DNA of 64,000 nt, taken from contig JAOAJH010000001.1 of assembly GCA_026414305.1 (NCBI GenBank), positions 62,001 through 126,000 on the forward strand, written 5' to 3'. Position numbers and translations under genes: made by a program. Origin of the DNA: Candidatus Aenigmatarchaeota archaeon (lineage in GTDB: Archaea > Aenigmatarchaeota > Aenigmatarchaeia > CG10238-14). Numbering within the stretch: the first letter of the stretch is position 1; every line of letters begins with the position of its first letter. A model generated the notes under the pieces. It did no database searches. It was not told the origin of the DNA and worked only from the letters and a program-made list of their open reading frames with translations. Positions 36,099-45,387 of the stretch are shown one piece after another.

Positions 36099-37566
36099 AA
36101 ATTTTATAGCCATCTTCTGTATCCTGAATTATATAACCCAGTTGATTTATTTTTTCTCTTAACTCATCTGCTTCTTTCCATTTCTTTTGCTTTCTGGCTT
36201 TCAATCTCTTTTCTGCTAATTCTATAATATCATTTGGTATTTGCTTTCTTACATCTTTCAATTTCAAACCAAAAACTTTGTCAAACTCAATTGCAATTTC
36301 ATATTTTTCTTTGTCATTCAATTTATCATCTTTTATTGCAGACCACAAAAGTGAAATGGCATAAGGCGTATTCAAATCATCATTTATGTATTCAACAAAT
36401 CTTTTTTTGTATTCATTTATCATTTGCTTTCTAACTTTGTTGTTCAAATCAAAAAGTGCTATTTTCTCCTTCAATGATTTGTATGCATTTTCAGCAGCTT
36501 TTAGTGATTCCCATGTGAAATTAAGCTTTGACCTGTAATGAGTTGTTAGGAAAAGATATCTAAGCGATAATGGGTCAAAACCTTTTGATAAAATGTCATG
36601 CATTGTATAAAAGTTTTGCAATGATTTGCTCATTTTTTGATTGTCTACAAGCACAAATTCATTGTGCATCCATATCTTTACACTTTCTTTTTTCAAAGCA
36701 GCTTCTGATTGTGCAATCTCATTTGTGTGATGGACAGGTATGTGATCAATACCACCTGTGTGTATATCAAATATCTTACCTAGATATTTTATGCTCATTG
36801 CGCTGCATTCTATATGCCAGCCAGGAAATCCTTTGACAGTCAGCTTGAATTTTGTTTTTGTTTTTTCAAATTTTATGTTTGGATTTTCCCTTTCATACAA
36901 AACAATTTTTGACAAATCCAAATCATCTGGTTTGAAATAAAATTCATTTTCCCATTCCATCTGCCTTTTCTGATCTTTTGCTGTAAATTTCCACAAAGCA
37001 AAATCAGTCGGATTTTTCTTTTCTTCATTAAATTCAACTCTTGCTCCAGCTTTCAGCTCCTCTGGATTAAAACCAGCAAGCTTTCCATAATCTTTCAGTT
37101 TGCTTGTATCAAAATAAATTCCATCTGAAATTACATAAGCATATCCATTGTCAATTATCTTTTGCACCATTTCAGCCATTTCTTTTATGTGATCAGTTGC
37201 TTTGCATATCACATCAGCTTTTTCAACATTCAATTTTTCCATTGCATCAAAAAAGTCTTTTGTGTAAAATTCAGCAATTTCCCAAACAGTCTTACCTTCT
37301 CTTTTTGCACCTTTTTCCATCTTGTCCTCTCCTGTGTCAGCGTCAGATGTCAGATGACCGACATCGGTTATATTCATGACATGCTTCAGTTTGTATTTGT
37401 TGTATTTTATCACTCTTTTCAAAACATCAACAAACACATACGCCCTAAAGTGACCTAAATGAGCATAATCATACACTGTAGGACCACAACTATACATTCT
37501 TACCAGCTTGTCTTTCAGCGGTTTTAGAATTTCTTTACTTTTTGTTAATGTGTTATATACCTTCAT
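36088..37566 (-). CDS. cysS: cysteinyl-tRNA synthetase
   Basis: MYSCGPTVYDYAHLGHFRAYVFVDVL, FPGWHIECSAMS, KMSKSLQNF. Confidence 0.97.
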   Translation of the reverse strand: MKVYNTLTKSKEILKPLKDKLVRMYSCGPTVYDYAHLGHFRAYVFVDVLKRVIKYNKYKLKHVMNITDVGHLTSDADTGEDKMEKGAKREGKTVWEIAEFYTKDFFDAMEKLNVEKADVICKATDHIKEMAEMVQKIIDNGYAYVISDGIYFDTSKLKDYGKLAGFNPEELKAGARVEFNEEKKNPTDFALWKFTAKDQKRQMEWENEFYFKPDDLDLSKIVLYERENPNIKFEKTKTKFKLTVKGFPGWHIECSAMSIKYLGKIFDIHTGGIDHIPVHHTNEIAQSEAALKKESVKIWMHNEFVLVDNQKMSKSLQNFYTMHDILSKGFDPLSLRYLFLTTHYRSKLNFTWESLKAAENAYKSLKEKIALFDLNNKVRKQMINEYKKRFVEYINDDLNTPYAISLLWSAIKDDKLNDKEKYEIAIEFDKVFGLKLKDVRKQIPNDIIELAEKRLKARKQKKWKEADELREKINQLGYIIQDTEDGYKIFRA

Positions 37567-37615
37567 TAAATCACCAAAAAAGCGGTGGGCGTGAGTTGAA
37601 CACGCTTAGGTCGCT

Positions 37616-37645
37616 CTCTGTATATCATTAAATCAACAGAGCGTT
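37616..37645 (-). other. predicted about 30-nt intron at 37/38 of tRNA-Cys
   Basis: Removal restores GTCGC:GCGAC stem with loop CTGCAGA; BHB relaxed, boundaries approximate by a nt or two. Confidence 0.7.
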
Positions 37646-37666
37646 CTGCAGGCGACTGCATAACCG

Positions 37667-37682
37667 TTGCAGCACCAATAGT
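37667..37682 (-). other. predicted 16-nt intron in the D-loop of tRNA-Cys
   Basis: BHB: GCAG[AA^A]CTATTGGTG CTGC[AA^C]; 4-bp helix GCAG:CTGC with two 3-nt bulges. Confidence 0.8.
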
Positions 37683-37823
37683 TTCTGCCACCACCGCGTT
37701 ACTTAATTTAATAGAATTAGAATTAATAAAAAATTCTGATGCAAAGGTATTCACCTTTCACCATTTTCACCTTTTAATAAAATTGGAGCATAGGCTTAAA
37801 AGGTTTGTGTTTGTTTTTTATTT

Positions 37824-38198
37824 ATGCTAGAACTACCTGAAAACTCTTCAATCAAAGCTATTTACTTACATGATGAAATGTATGATGGTATACCAAGCAT
37901 ACATATTTTATTTCGCTATTTTGGAAAAGATTATCCTAGAGTTATTAGCTGCATATTTTTTGAAGGTTCACCTATTGTTACATCACAAGAAATTCAGTGC
38001 TACAATATCTTTCAGGTAAATGAAATAATGCTTTGTGAAAATAATGGTTATTTGGATTATTTTGAACAAGAGCTTAAAAGGAAAGGTTATAAAAAGGTTG
38101 ACATTACATCAGATTTAGCAAAAATTTTTATGCCATATAGTGTGAAAGATATTCAAGAAAAAATATTTTCTATATTTGAAGAACCTTCTTTTGGATAA
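37824..38198 (+). CDS. hypothetical protein (124 aa)
   Basis: Continuous ORF; C-terminal codons lie in a 32-bp direct repeat. Confidence 0.5.
   Translation: MLELPENSSIKAIYLHDEMYDGIPSIHILFRYFGKDYPRVISCIFFEGSPIVTSQEIQCYNIFQVNEIMLCENNGYLDYFEQELKRKGYKKVDITSDLAKIFMPYSVKDIQEKIFSIFEEPSFG
38166..38197 (+). repeat. 32-bp perfect direct repeat, copy 1
   Basis: ttttctatatttgaagaaccttcttttggata. Confidence 0.95.
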
Positions 38199-38266
38199 AT
38201 TTATTTATTTCAAAAATAGCGTTATTTTTAAATAGAATAAATAGAATAAATAAATTTGATAAGAAG

Positions 38267-38980
38267 ATGAAAAATTTGTTTATAGTTTTATTAATTGCTG
38301 TAGCATCGATTTTTATTTTATATTTTATTTTACCAAAGAATTATACTGGTTTTCAGGTAAGTGTTTTAGATAGAGTAAGAAGTATTCTATATTCATTTTT
38401 TGAACCAAGGAATAATAATATATACACAAACACAACACCAACCTATCCATGTCCAAGATTAGTTACATGCAATGGCGTTCAAGTAGATTTGTGCTCAAAC
38501 AGAGAAAATTGCGGTGTATGCGGAAATGAATGTGAAGGCCCCATAGACGGTGGGTATTGCTGTTCGCAAGGCAGATGCACAGATAATACAGGTTCAAGTT
38601 GTGGATATAGACTTCCCAACATCACAACACCAACCACAACAAGATTCAACATCACAACACCAACCACAACAAGATTCAACATCACAACACCAACCACAAC
38701 AAGATTCAACATCACAACACCAACCACAACAAGAACAACAATAATATCTATAACTCCGACAACAACATCGGACATTGAATGCAATTCTATGTGTTTATCA
38801 AGAGGCTATGATTTTGGTAGGTGTGAATATTATGGTATTTGCCCAGGAATTACAATAGGACAATGTACTATCACAAATGATTGTTGTTGTATTAGATGTA
38901 GTTCATTTACTGATAGATTTACATGCAATTCATTTATAGAATGTGTTTGGGTATCTTATAGGTGTGTGCCTGCTATTTAA
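38267..38980 (+). CDS. secreted Cys-rich protein with STIG1-like module and TTPTTTRFNI repeats
   Basis: N-terminal hydrophobic segment; CPRLVTCNGVQVDLCSNRENCGVCGNECEGPIDGGYCCSQGRC; 10-aa tandem repeats. Confidence 0.75.
   Translation: MKNLFIVLLIAVASIFILYFILPKNYTGFQVSVLDRVRSILYSFFEPRNNNIYTNTTPTYPCPRLVTCNGVQVDLCSNRENCGVCGNECEGPIDGGYCCSQGRCTDNTGSSCGYRLPNITTPTTTRFNITTPTTTRFNITTPTTTRFNITTPTTTRTTIISITPTTTSDIECNSMCLSRGYDFGRCEYYGICPGITIGQCTITNDCCCIRCSSFTDRFTCNSFIECVWVSYRCVPAI
38620..38730 (+). repeat. 30-bp tandem repeat (atcacaacaccaaccacaacaagattcaac, about 3.7 copies)
   Basis: Exact repeated units read in sequence. Confidence 0.9.
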
Positions 38981-38997
38981 TATAAAGTCATATTAAT

Positions 38998-39029
38998 TTT
39001 TCTATATTTGAAGAACCTTCTTTTGGATA
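38998..39029 (+). repeat. 32-bp perfect direct repeat, copy 2
   Basis: Identical to 38166-38197; overlaps the 3' end of rpl34e. Confidence 0.95.
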
Positions 39030-39271
39030 GTTTTCCTCATACAATTTGAGCATAAGATCCCGCCATATGGCCTTTCAGGTCTTTTTTGTGTTTTTGCCAA
39101 TCCCCTAAACTTTATCTGTCTTAATCTTGGTATTCCGTGCAAAGGTTTTCCACAAACACCACACTTTGCTGATTTTGGCCTAACTCTTTTAACATGAGTT
39201 TTAACATTACCTCCAGGAACTTTTAATTTTCTTTTCTTCCAACTTCCAGACTTGTATTCAGGTTTTGTCAT
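39002..39271 (-). CDS. rpl34e: 50S ribosomal protein L34e
   Basis: CGVCGKPLHGIPRLRQIKFRGLAKTQKRPERPYGGILCSNCMRK. Confidence 0.93.
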   Translation of the reverse strand: MTKPEYKSGSWKKRKLKVPGGNVKTHVKRVRPKSAKCGVCGKPLHGIPRLRQIKFRGLAKTQKRPERPYGGILCSNCMRKTIQKKVLQI

Positions 39272-39752
39272 GCTTTCCCTCCAGTATAATTTTACCTATA
39301 ATGCTTATAAACAATGAGCATATTATATACCACCAAAGCCATGTTACATTCAATCCCCCTAAGAGTGGTATGATGTTTGGTATAATAAATATCGTAGCAT
39401 TTTTATAATTTTCGGTCATCCACGGCAGTATTATAAGTGCTATTATAACTGAAACTATTAATGGCTTGAAAGAATGCTTCATGTATTTTGACATGTATTC
39501 AGACTGCTTTTCCAAAAGCTTTTCAGCCTCCTTTTCAAAATTCTTTCCCTTTTTCTTTTTCAATTCCGAATATTTTTTTTCAATTTCTTTTAGTTTTTTC
39601 TGTAAATCCTTGACCTCTTTTGTCCAAATTGTTTTTTTGTTTACAAAAACAATGATGCTTCCGAACAATAATGCTATTATGAAAACAGAAAGATAGTTAG
39701 GCAACCCTAAAAGTGGGGAAAATATGATGTTGAGAACACCATTGAATATCAT
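39258..39752 (-). CDS. DUF106/EMC3-like membrane insertase (archaeal Oxa1-superfamily)
   Basis: TM-coiled-coil-TM architecture, directly downstream of secY. Confidence 0.85.
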   Translation of the reverse strand: MIFNGVLNIIFSPLLGLPNYLSVFIIALLFGSIIVFVNKKTIWTKEVKDLQKKLKEIEKKYSELKKKKGKNFEKEAEKLLEKQSEYMSKYMKHSFKPLIVSVIIALIILPWMTENYKNATIFIIPNIIPLLGGLNVTWLWWYIICSLFISIIGKIILEGKHDKT

Positions 39753-41197
39753 TTTTCTTCACCCACAAACTTCTTTATTAATGGATGAGCACCCTCAACC
39801 TCTTCTGTCTTGAATTGTTGATGAAAACTGTACAATATTGTTACTGTCAACAGTATGCCTGTACCAGATCCAAATGCGCCTATCAAATCAGCCAATGCAG
39901 CTAGCAAGCCAATTGAGAGACCACCTAAAACAGACAAAGGCGGTATGTATCTATCCAAAACACTTTTCATTATTTTTGGATTTTTTCTGTATCCAGGTAT
40001 TTGCATTCCTATTGAATCAATTTGCTTGGCAATGCTTTCAGAGTCCATGCCTGATGTGGTTACCCAAAACACAGAAAATAAAACACAAATTGAAACAAAA
40101 AATATAGTGTATAACAACACTCTAAGTACATACTGACTAGTTATGCTTCCATTTATAGCATCAATAATTATATTTGTTCTTGGTGAAGAAAGATAGTATA
40201 CAATTCCGCTTGTTGGAACGTTTCCAGATTCTGTTGTTGTAAAGCACCCTAATAGACCGCAAGATGTCAAAGGATCGTTTGGTAATGGCTTTGCAACGAG
40301 GCCGCCAAACAATTCAACGTTTGCAATCAAAGCAGCGGCAAGAATAACAGGCATGTTGCTTGTATAAAATAGATTCAAAGACCATCTTCTTCCAAAGCCC
40401 TTTACTGCTGAGAATGCCAAAGGAACATCAACTGTAACTGATTGTGCATAAGCAACTATGACAACGATTAAAATTGTTGTCAATATCGGAATCAATGCAA
40501 ACAGTGCTGGATAAAAGTATCCATTTATAGCGTTTATCGCAAATGCCCATACTTTGCCAACAGGCTCATTGTCAGCATTTGGAAGCATGCATCCCGCTGC
40601 GCCAGCTACACATGGGCTAAACAATGATATGAAAACTTGATTGATTACACCTGCTGCTATAAACAAGCTTATACCAGATCCAATGCCGTGTTTTGTTATT
40701 ATTTCATCCATCATTAAAACTATCAAACCACCTATTGTAAGCTGCAAAACAATAATGAACATTGTGAATGCATCATAGCTTCTTGGCATTATTGCGCCGG
40801 AGACAACAAAAATAAGAGACTCTACTATAATGAACAAAATAGAAACCGTTTTTTGTGCAATTTGATATTTTTCCTTGTCTTCCTTTTCGTTCATGTCCCA
40901 ATTAATTATTTTTGCTCCAATCAAAAGCTGAAGCAATATAGATCCTGTAACTATAGGGCCGATACCAAGAGTCATTAAAGTACCAAAGCTTGAACCTAAT
41001 AGCATTTCAAGTGTGTGAAATCTTTTTGTGGCTTCAGGGTTTATTCCATACAATTCGCCAAAGAAATGCGAAGCCATCATGAAGTATAATATCAGGCATA
41101 TGCCAGTCCACATTACTTTTTTGTTGAGCGATGGTTTATAAGTAGGTCTTTCTATTGCCGGCAAAAATTTTGCAATTTTTCTAATGTCAAACTCCAT
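39749..41197 (-). CDS. secY: preprotein translocase subunit SecY
   Basis: Ten hydrophobic segments, GIGPIVTGSILLQLLIGAKII, downstream of L15. Confidence 0.97.
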   Translation of the reverse strand: MEFDIRKIAKFLPAIERPTYKPSLNKKVMWTGICLILYFMMASHFFGELYGINPEATKRFHTLEMLLGSSFGTLMTLGIGPIVTGSILLQLLIGAKIINWDMNEKEDKEKYQIAQKTVSILFIIVESLIFVVSGAIMPRSYDAFTMFIIVLQLTIGGLIVLMMDEIITKHGIGSGISLFIAAGVINQVFISLFSPCVAGAAGCMLPNADNEPVGKVWAFAINAINGYFYPALFALIPILTTILIVVIVAYAQSVTVDVPLAFSAVKGFGRRWSLNLFYTSNMPVILAAALIANVELFGGLVAKPLPNDPLTSCGLLGCFTTTESGNVPTSGIVYYLSSPRTNIIIDAINGSITSQYVLRVLLYTIFFVSICVLFSVFWVTTSGMDSESIAKQIDSIGMQIPGYRKNPKIMKSVLDRYIPPLSVLGGLSIGLLAALADLIGAFGSGTGILLTVTILYSFHQQFKTEEVEGAHPLIKKFVGEEK

Positions 41198-41198
41198 T

Positions 41199-41630
41199 TC
41201 AATCCACTGTTGTTATTTTACATCCATTTTCTTCAAGTTTTTTCATTGCATTTTTAGAAATTGATTTTGCTTGTATTTCCATTTTATATTTTACTTTTCC
41301 GTTTCCTAAAAGTTTTTCATATCCAAGTTCATCCAAGCTTATTTTTATGTTGTCTTTTTTTATTTTACCTTCTTTTAGCATTTTTTCAATAATTTTATTT
41401 AATTCCTCAATATTTATTGCACTTGGTTTTTTTGCAAAAGGTCTTTTGAAACCCTTTTTACCAAAGTGATCAGGATCATACTTGATCATTTTCATGATTT
41501 TATGCTTGTGTAATCCAGCATTTCCCTTGCCACCTTTGCTGCCACCGCCCCTGTGTTTTTTTTGACCGCCATAACCTGCTGTTCTATGGCCTCTTTTTTT
41601 TGTTATTTTTTTTGACTTTCTCACTACCAT
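41199..41630 (-). CDS. rpl15: 50S ribosomal protein L15
   Basis: RGHRTAGYGGQKKHRGGGSKGGKGNAGLHKHK. Confidence 0.96.
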   Translation of the reverse strand: MVVRKSKKITKKRGHRTAGYGGQKKHRGGGSKGGKGNAGLHKHKIMKMIKYDPDHFGKKGFKRPFAKKPSAINIEELNKIIEKMLKEGKIKKDNIKISLDELGYEKLLGNGKVKYKMEIQAKSISKNAMKKLEENGCKITTVD

Positions 41631-42089
41631 TTAAATCATCCTCTCGATGAGATCATTTATTTTTTCTTTTCTGTATCCCAAGTCGCCTTTCGGCCAGCTC
41701 AATCTTTTTGACTTTAATCCCTTTCTTGGTGGATTTAACCTGAAAACATTTTTCAGTTTTTTGAAATCATTTAATTTGACTTTTTCTTTCATTAAAGCAT
41801 CGGCAAATTCTTCAAAACTCTTGAATTTTGTTATTTGGGTTAGCATTTCTTGAGTTATTTTTTTGTTCTTTTCCCCTCTCAATCTATTTTCAAGCAATTT
41901 TACAAGAGTTTGTTTGTTTATTTCACCAAATGTAACATAATCCTTTGCTTTTTTTATCATACCGATCTGTTTTTTGCTGACAAGAACACAATGGTTAACT
42001 CTTTTTAGCTTTAGCATGTTCAGAGTGTCATTAATCTCTTTGCTTGTTTTAACAGATCCTCTAAGTCTTATTACAGCAAACAACATCAA
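41631..42089 (-). CDS. rpl30: 50S ribosomal protein L30
   Basis: FAVIRLRGSVKTSKEINDTLNMLKLKRVNHCVLV. Confidence 0.96.
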   Translation of the reverse strand: MMLFAVIRLRGSVKTSKEINDTLNMLKLKRVNHCVLVSKKQIGMIKKAKDYVTFGEINKQTLVKLLENRLRGEKNKKITQEMLTQITKFKSFEEFADALMKEKVKLNDFKKLKNVFRLNPPRKGLKSKRLSWPKGDLGYRKEKINDLIERMI

Positions 42090-42808
42090 TCACCTGTTTT
42101 GTAAAAATGAAGTCTTTTCAACGCATTAAATATGGCTTTTATCAAGTTTATTCTTGCGCCTGTGTTTCCGTATGTTTTTACCCAAACATCTTCTATTCCG
42201 GCTAATTTAATTATTTTTTTTGCCTCGTCATTCATTACAATACCAACGCCTCTTGGAGCCGGCATTAATCTGACTTTAACCGATCCTGAGCTTCCATAAA
42301 CCTTGAATGGAATAGAGTGATCGCCACCACAACCACATTCCCACGATCCACAACCTCTTTTTACTTTGATTATGTTTAGCTTTGCTTTTTGAACGGCTTT
42401 TTCCACAGCCAATCTACCTTCTTTGCCCTTTCCTTTGCCAACACCAACTATACCATCTTCATTGCCAACAACAGCAAATGTAGATGATGTATATCTTCTT
42501 CCTGATTTGTGCATCTTAGCAGTTATCCTTATAGGCGTTCTTTGAATGCCGCCACCTTTTCCAGGTCTGCCACCTATCAAAATAAGTTCATTTTTGATTG
42601 TAGGACATAAAAAATCAACAATTTCAGGCTCTTTTATTTTTATGCCATTCTCAAGTATTTCATCCAAAGAAGTTATTTTTCTTTCAAAAACAAGCCTGCC
42701 TAACTTTGTTCTAGGTTTCCATGATGATAATTTTGCCTCTACTTTTATCTCAGGTACTTCTTCAATCTTTATCTCTTCAACTTCTTCAACTCTTTCTTCT
42801 TCGTCCAT
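42086..42808 (-). CDS. rps5: 30S ribosomal protein S5
   Basis: FAVVGNEDGIVGVGKGKGKE...GSSGSVKVRLMPAPRGVGIV. Confidence 0.96.
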   Translation of the reverse strand: MDEEERVEEVEEIKIEEVPEIKVEAKLSSWKPRTKLGRLVFERKITSLDEILENGIKIKEPEIVDFLCPTIKNELILIGGRPGKGGGIQRTPIRITAKMHKSGRRYTSSTFAVVGNEDGIVGVGKGKGKEGRLAVEKAVQKAKLNIIKVKRGCGSWECGCGGDHSIPFKVYGSSGSVKVRLMPAPRGVGIVMNDEAKKIIKLAGIEDVWVKTYGNTGARINLIKAIFNALKRLHFYKTGD

Positions 42809-43357
42809 CTAAACACCACTTATTTTCTTTTTTATCTCTTCAAAATCTTTTGCTATATTATCAGGTTTTGCTTTTGAAAATTGATTTTTATTTTTAATTG
42901 ATTTAGCAGCATTTATTATATGTTCGCCTTTTATTCTTTTATCATCAGGTATTATGTCTTCTGAATGCGGGACATGCAAGCCAGCATCTGTCATGCCTTT
43001 GATAAATGCACCAACTCTTGAGCTTGATTTGTGCAAACCTAGATCCAAAACAGCTTCTTTTACTTTTGCTTTTACAGAAAGCTTGCCAATCATATAGCCT
43101 AAAAGATAGCATGCAGGAGTATTCTTTTTTGAATGCTTCCATCCTAGTTTTACAATATCATTTGTTGTAGCATAAGCCAGAACCTTGTCGCCTTTTGGCT
43201 CGTATTTGATTAATTCAGCTATTGCTCTGTTTGATGTAAACCTTAACACAACTCTTGGCAGCCCTGACTTGACTAAAGCTAACCTAGCTCTATAGTCTGT
43301 TTTGCCTTTATATCTTCTTTTGAATGGCAATTCATATGTTTGTTTTATCTTACTCAT
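42809..43357 (-). CDS. rpl18: 50S ribosomal protein L18
   Basis: PFKRRYKGKTDYRARLALVKSGLPRVVLRFTSNRAIAEL. Confidence 0.96.
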   Translation of the reverse strand: MSKIKQTYELPFKRRYKGKTDYRARLALVKSGLPRVVLRFTSNRAIAELIKYEPKGDKVLAYATTNDIVKLGWKHSKKNTPACYLLGYMIGKLSVKAKVKEAVLDLGLHKSSSRVGAFIKGMTDAGLHVPHSEDIIPDDKRIKGEHIINAAKSIKNKNQFSKAKPDNIAKDFEEIKKKISGV

Positions 43358-43785
43358 ACTTCAATCCCTTTTTGTTTTAAATACAACTTTACGTGAGACC
43401 TGTTTCTGAATGTGCCTGCCTTTGAAAGTTTGTAAATCTCTTTGAAAGTTGTTTGATCAATCTTTTTTTGTTGCCTTAACTCTTTTATCATTTTTCTTAT
43501 AGGCCTTATTGTGTTTATCCATTGTCTTTTCTTATCTGTTCTTGCGCCTTTTTTGCCTTTTCTGCTACCTGGATTTGACTTTTTCTTTTTCTTTTCAGGA
43601 TATTTCACTTTAGGCTTTCTGGCTTTTATATATCCTTTTTCTATAAGCTTTTTAACATCAGCCCTTGTTATGGCATTTTTGACATCTTCAAAATGTTCGC
43701 TGTCTATCCAAACTTTGGTTTTGCCGACTTTGAGTATTTGTGCAGCAAGCCTTTTTTGAAGTTTTAGATCTGTCATAATCATCAC
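43354..43785 (-). CDS. rpl19e: 50S ribosomal protein L19e
   Basis: LQKRLAAQILKVGKTKVWIDSEHFEDVKNAITRADVKKLI. Confidence 0.96.
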   Translation of the reverse strand: MMIMTDLKLQKRLAAQILKVGKTKVWIDSEHFEDVKNAITRADVKKLIEKGYIKARKPKVKYPEKKKKKSNPGSRKGKKGARTDKKRQWINTIRPIRKMIKELRQQKKIDQTTFKEIYKLSKAGTFRNRSHVKLYLKQKGIEV

Positions 43786-44120
43786 TCATTCAATATTTTC
43801 AATTTCATCTCTTTAGCTTTTTTAACAATTTCAGCCTTTTTCTTTTTACCAACAGCAGCAGCTATTCTTATGGCATATCCTTTTTCAACATTTTCCAAGT
43901 CCTTTAGGCTAGAGACATAAAATTCTTTCAAGCCTGATGGGTGTAAAAATCTTAAATTTCTAGGAGCACCAAAGCCAACTGATGGTCTCTTTCCTTTTGA
44001 TTTTTCATTAACCCTCATCTTGTTATCTCTTCCTCTAGGTCTTCTCCAGCTTTTGCTAACTCTTTTGACATAGGCTGCATGCCTGTTGAATTTTGGTTTT
44101 TTTCTCGGATTCATAATCAC
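43782..44120 (-). CDS. rpl32e: 50S ribosomal protein L32e
   Basis: KPKFNRHAAYVKRVSKSWRRPRGRDNKMR...KRPSVGFGAPRNLRFLHPSG. Confidence 0.95.
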   Translation of the reverse strand: MIMNPRKKPKFNRHAAYVKRVSKSWRRPRGRDNKMRVNEKSKGKRPSVGFGAPRNLRFLHPSGLKEFYVSSLKDLENVEKGYAIRIAAAVGKKKKAEIVKKAKEMKLKILNE

Positions 44121-44650
44121 TCACGGCTTTGTACTATATAAATACCATCTTGAAATATTCTTCTATCTTTTTTAGATATTCTTGTGGCATTTTCAATGTT
44201 TGCTGCTGATTGGCTGACGTGCTCTTTATTTATTCCTGTTAAAGTTATATCTTGCCCTGCTATTTGCACTTTGGTGTCGCCTATTATTCTGGCTGTTCTT
44301 GTTGTCCTTTCTCCTAAGAAGTTTGTTATTATAACCTTGTTGCCCTCGATTTTTACATTCATTGGGAAGTGTGTGTAGATTATCTTCATCCTGTATGTAT
44401 ATCCATCCTTTAATCCTTTGATCATGTTTTTTACATGAGAAATGACTGTGCCTAGCATTGCTTTGGATTTTTTCCTTTCAGAATCAGTGTAAACTTTAAA
44501 AGTGTCGCCTTCTATAGACATTTTTATTTCAGAAGACATTTTCAATTCCTTTTCAAGGCTTTTACCGTTATGGCTTACAATAACCTTTTTCCCATCAATT
44601 TCAACTTTAAAACCTTCAGGTATTTTCAATTCCTTTTCCATTTTGATCAC
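44117..44650 (-). CDS. rpl6: 50S ribosomal protein L6
   Basis: Position in spc order and NMIKGLKDGYTYRMKIIYTHFPMNVKIEGNKVIITNFLGER. Confidence 0.95.
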   Translation of the reverse strand: MIKMEKELKIPEGFKVEIDGKKVIVSHNGKSLEKELKMSSEIKMSIEGDTFKVYTDSERKKSKAMLGTVISHVKNMIKGLKDGYTYRMKIIYTHFPMNVKIEGNKVIITNFLGERTTRTARIIGDTKVQIAGQDITLTGINKEHVSQSAANIENATRISKKDRRIFQDGIYIVQSRE

Positions 44651-45042
44651 TAGTAAACATAAGATATTAGCTTTCCGCCAATTTTTTTGGCTTTAGCTTC
44701 GTTGTGTGTCATCAAACCTTGGTTTGTGCTTAGGATGATTATTCCAAAGTCTCTTGCTGGCAAAAATCTCTTTTCCCATTTTTCAAATTCTGTGTATTTT
44801 GTCGAGTATCTTGGCTTGATGGCATTGCAGTTGTTTATCCTGTTTTTTAATTCTATCTTGAATTTGCCGCTTCTTCCGTCGTCTATAAACTCTATTTTGC
44901 CTATATATCCTTCTTTCTGCATGATTAGCAATACTTGCTTTGCTAGATTAGAAGCAGGAGTTACACATTCCTTTTTTCCAACCATTTCGGCATTTTTTAT
45001 TATTGAAAGCACATCTGATATTGTGTCGTGTCTCATAGCCAT
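44650..45042 (-). CDS. rps8: 30S ribosomal protein S8
   Basis: DTISDVLSIIKNAEMVGKKE... RFLPARDFGIIILSTNQGLMTHNEA. Confidence 0.95.
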   Translation of the reverse strand: MAMRHDTISDVLSIIKNAEMVGKKECVTPASNLAKQVLLIMQKEGYIGKIEFIDDGRSGKFKIELKNRINNCNAIKPRYSTKYTEFEKWEKRFLPARDFGIIILSTNQGLMTHNEAKAKKIGGKLISYVY

Positions 45043-45207
45043 CAACTTACATTAGATTATATACCAAAGTTTATTAAAGTTTTCACAGCAACCTTTTTCA
45101 TTTATACTTTAACATTTTTAAAAGTTTTATTTTAAATTTTTCAGGTCAAATATACTAAATTGATTGTAACAGGAAAACATCAATTCTAACCTTAAAATAA
45201 TGATGAT

Positions 45208-45387
45208 ATGACATTGAATCGTCCCAACGAACTTGACCCACTGTTTCAAGGTAAGAAGTATTTGTTTCAACCCAATACCCTAACGGTTAAATTATTTACG
45301 AAAGCAAAAGAGAAAAAGGTTAAAGTTTATCATAGTCCGACTCTAACTTTGATATTAAGGGTTTATAAAGATTTTAGAAATATATAG
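45208..45387 (+). CDS. questionable 59-aa ORF running through the degenerate terminal CRISPR repeat
   Basis: MTLNRPNELDPLFQGKKYLFQPNTLTVKLFTKAKEKKVKVYHSPTLTLILRVYKDFRNI; may be chance. Confidence 0.2.
   Translation: MTLNRPNELDPLFQGKKYLFQPNTLTVKLFTKAKEKKVKVYHSPTLTLILRVYKDFRNI

Larger units (their letters stand above)
37581..37697 (-). tRNA. tRNA-Cys(GCA) with two introns
   Basis: GCGGTGGTGGCAGAA[16]CGGTTATGCA GTCGC CTGCAG[30]A GCGAC CTAA GCGTGTTCAACTCACGC CCACCGC T. Confidence 0.88.

Noticed and set aside
37566-37754. 62-aa minus-strand ORF in the ORF track
   Set aside because: Covers the intron-containing tRNA-Cys; translation of tRNA sequence, not a credible protein.
38479-38784. 101-aa minus ORF rich in VVVGVVMLNL
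   Set aside because: Antisense of the 30-bp tandem repeats in the STIG1-like gene.
45043-45207. Possible tRNA-derived att repeat matching the tRNA-Gly(UCC) 3' end
   Set aside because: Scanned for the T-arm/acceptor sequence and did not find it; no support for tRNA-mediated integration.
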